Source of the DNA: Aquirufa aurantiipilula
GTDB lineage: Bacteria; Bacteroidota; Bacteroidia; Cytophagales; Spirosomataceae
NCBI RefSeq assembly: GCF_019923745.1
Contig: NZ_JAANOG010000003.1
Span: 298,913-362,912, forward strand
Reading direction: 5' to 3'
Length of the DNA: 64,000 nt
The translations under genes were made by a program, and so were the position numbers. This document shows positions 63,056-64,000 of the stretch, in pieces. Positions within the stretch are counted from its first letter, which is position 1. Each line of letters opens with the position of its first letter. The notes under the pieces were generated by a model. That model was not told the origin of the DNA and did not search any database. It saw nothing but the letters and a program-made list of their open reading frames with translations.

Positions 63056-63607
63056 CTACTTAATTTCTAATTTAAATTCTAAATCAATATCCGTTGACCC
63101 AATTTCCTCATCGCCATTTTTTGTTCTTTTCCCATTAGCTGGAGGCTGATGTTTTAATATAACATGCAATTTACCAACACCTTTACCTTGGGTTTTACCC
63201 GTATTCTTTAATCCAACTGGTAAATTATTTTTATCCTTGTCTTTCGCCTTAAGAGAGAATAAAGAAGCTGGAGTTACTTTGTATACAAACAAATGGGCTT
63301 CGGCATCTTCTTCAATTTTTTCGGTCACATCGACACGAGGTTTTCTTGATTCATCGTATACTTTCACCTCCATGTCATAATTTTCATTTGCATCCAAAAC
63401 AATGGATTCAAATTTGTCAGGAGGGGTAATAGAATTAGCATCAAGGTCTTGAAAGGAAAATGTTTTCGTGACATTTTTGCTATTGGTAAATTCCAATTCT
63501 ACGGTGGTTATTAATTCGTTATCATCTGTAGGTTCTACAGCTGGATCTTTCTTACAAGAAAATAATACGAGTGTAAAAAAGAATACATATACAAAATTAC
63601 TTTTCAT
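63056..63607 (-). CDS. Metal-responsive small lipoprotein (type 1 periplasmic-binding-fold annotation)
   Basis: A 183-residue lipoprotein starting MKSNFVYVFFFTLVLFSC with Cys18 acylated. The mature part has several beta-strand segments and the motif TEKIEEDAEAHLFVY. This resembles a small Bacteroidota lipoprotein family often labelled type 1 periplasmic binding fold, found beside TonB receptors or metal uptake genes; that match is from memory. Starts at the ATG at 63607; the longer frame begins at a further TTG inside the operator region. First gene of the operon with merC-like. Surface metal capture is plausible, not shown. Confidence 0.75.
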   Translation of the reverse strand: MKSNFVYVFFFTLVLFSCKKDPAVEPTDDNELITTVELEFTNSKNVTKTFSFQDLDANSITPPDKFESIVLDANENYDMEVKVYDESRKPRVDVTEKIEEDAEAHLFVYKVTPASLFSLKAKDKDKNNLPVGLKNTGKTQGKGVGKLHVILKHQPPANGKRTKNGDEEIGSTDIDLEFKLEIK

Positions 63608-63619
63608 AGGAGGATCTTT

Positions 63620-63636
63620 TTGCAATACTGTTGCAA
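63620..63636. promoter_or_regulatory. Operator copy 1, TTGCAA-N5-TTGCAA
   Basis: TTGCAA (63620-63625), TACTG, TTGCAA (63631-63636). It overlaps the minus-strand -7 element TATATTTG (63641-63634) and the predicted transcription start. Confidence 0.8.
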
Positions 63637-63663
63637 ATATACAAAGAGATTTTATTATTGCAA
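63634..63663 (-). promoter_or_regulatory. Promoter of the lipoprotein-MerC operon
   Basis: On the minus strand TTG (63663-63661), 19 bases, TATATTTG (63641-63634). The -33 box lies in operator 2 and the -7 box touches operator 1, so a bound repressor would block both. Confidence 0.75.
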
Positions 63664-63674
63664 CAATGTTGCAA
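63658..63674. promoter_or_regulatory. Operator copy 2, TTGCAA-N5-TTGCAA
   Basis: TTGCAA (63658-63663), CAATG, TTGCAA (63669-63674), inside a longer TTATTATTG...CAATAATAA inverted repeat (63652-63680). Its start is 38 bases from the start of operator 1, and the half-site and spacer lengths are identical. Confidence 0.85.
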
Positions 63675-63751
63675 TAATAAATGATGAATTATAGAGTATA
63701 AATTATGGATTATGGATGATGGATTATAAATTGTGAATGCCTGAATGACGT

Positions 63752-64000
63752 TGACCGTTTTGTGTCACTTATACTTGATTCATATTCAAGTATTTTAGGT
63801 ATTTAGCTTATAGCTTGATTTAAATTTAGTAGTTTTTTTTCAAATGCAATAGGAGACATTTTATTTAACTCAGTATGTGGCTTTTCTAGATTATAAAGTG
63901 ATACTGCGCGGTCAACTTCCTTGACTAGCATTTCGAAGTTATTGATTTTACGATGCCGTAAATAATTGTTTTTAATAATGCCATTGATGCGTTCTGCTTT
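63752..64000 (-). mobile_element. End of an IS3-like insertion sequence, cut by the window edge
   Basis: The 3' end of a transposase gene (63803-64000) is followed by about 50 non-coding bases and then TGACCGTTTTGTGTCACTT (63752-63770), which starts TG as IS3 ends do and is a candidate terminal repeat. The other end is outside the window, so the repeat cannot be confirmed and no target duplication can be read. The bases from 63681 to 63751 hold only AT-rich ATTATGGATTATGGATGATGG-type sequence. Confidence 0.65.
63803..64000 (-). CDS. IS3-like transposase, C-terminal 65 residues (partial)
   Basis: The frame enters at the right edge and ends with TAA at 63805-63803. The residues KAERINGIIKNNYLRHRK, then VDRAVSLYNLEKPH and TELNKMSPIAFEKK are the conserved end of the rve/DDE integrase core of IS3-family OrfB proteins, including the catalytic Glu context (AERINGIIK) and the YN..KPH..L motif. 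It would cut and join DNA at the IS ends. Whether the full gene is intact cannot be judged. Confidence 0.85.
   Translation of the reverse strand, partial: KAERINGIIKNNYLRHRKINNFEMLVKEVDRAVSLYNLEKPHTELNKMSPIAFEKKLLNLNQAIS

Noticed and set aside
63652..63680. The inverted repeat as a terminator or IS end
   Set aside because: No T-run follows, and the same TTGCAA-N5-TTGCAA format recurs 38 bases away on the promoter, which fits operators better.

Overview
The window looks like a chromosomal segment of a gliding-type Bacteroidota, most likely a member of the Cytophagales. The evidence is an AT-rich genome without Shine-Dalgarno leaders; promoters of the Bacteroidota type (TTG or TTTG, 18-20 bases, then TAnnTTTG); a GldJ-like gliding/type IX secretion lipoprotein; a quinol-oxidising alternative complex III (ACIII) fused by operon to an A1-type cytochrome oxidase; and a sigma/anti-sigma/barrel operon. 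Species placement is inference.

Layout. 1-1.1 kb: the 5' part of a TonB-dependent receptor on the minus strand under a TPP riboswitch. 1.2-12.4 kb: mfd, gldJ-like, comF, fusA, a YdeI-family gene, an acyltransferase, an orphan ABC ATPase and a Crp-like regulator. 12.9-19.9 kb: rplS, then a complete minus-strand trpEGDCFBA operon preceded by a leader peptide with tandem Trp codons and a terminator, a classical attenuator. 19.9-29.4 kb: mostly housekeeping genes (purB, prfA, histidine kinase, HNH nuclease, amidohydrolase, epimerase, phosphoesterase). 29.6-46.4 kb: tRNA-Cys, then ACIII (actABCDEF), coxBA, a terminator, and ctaA, ctaB, two subunit III genes, subunit IV, SCO, DUF420 and a small CxxC membrane protein. 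These genes form a full quinol-to-oxygen branch with its haem A and copper assembly factors. 46.4-49.8 kb: murI and an ECF sigma operon. 49.9-56.4 kb: translation/transcription cluster tRNA-Tyr, -Gly, -Thr, tuf, (NIPSNAP), tRNA-Trp, secE, nusG, (unknown membrane protein), rplKAJL. The usual rpoBC do not follow. 56.5-62.6 kb: mutL, an unknown gene, and a gatB-tlpA-like-proC operon. 62.6-64 kb: a lipoprotein-MerC operon with two TTGCAA-N5-TTGCAA operators lying exactly on its promoter, then the C-terminal end of an IS3-like transposase cut by the window edge.

The most rewarding non-coding signals are the trp attenuator, the TPP riboswitch on a TonB receptor, the double operator of the MerC operon, a structured leader before rplK, and dispersed near-perfect palindromes with identical 16-base arms at 9.5 and 22.8 kb. 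Several start codons were moved downstream from the longest reading frame because the longer frames begin with TTG inside promoters, leaders or neighbouring genes. I found no CRISPR array, prophage or rRNA gene.
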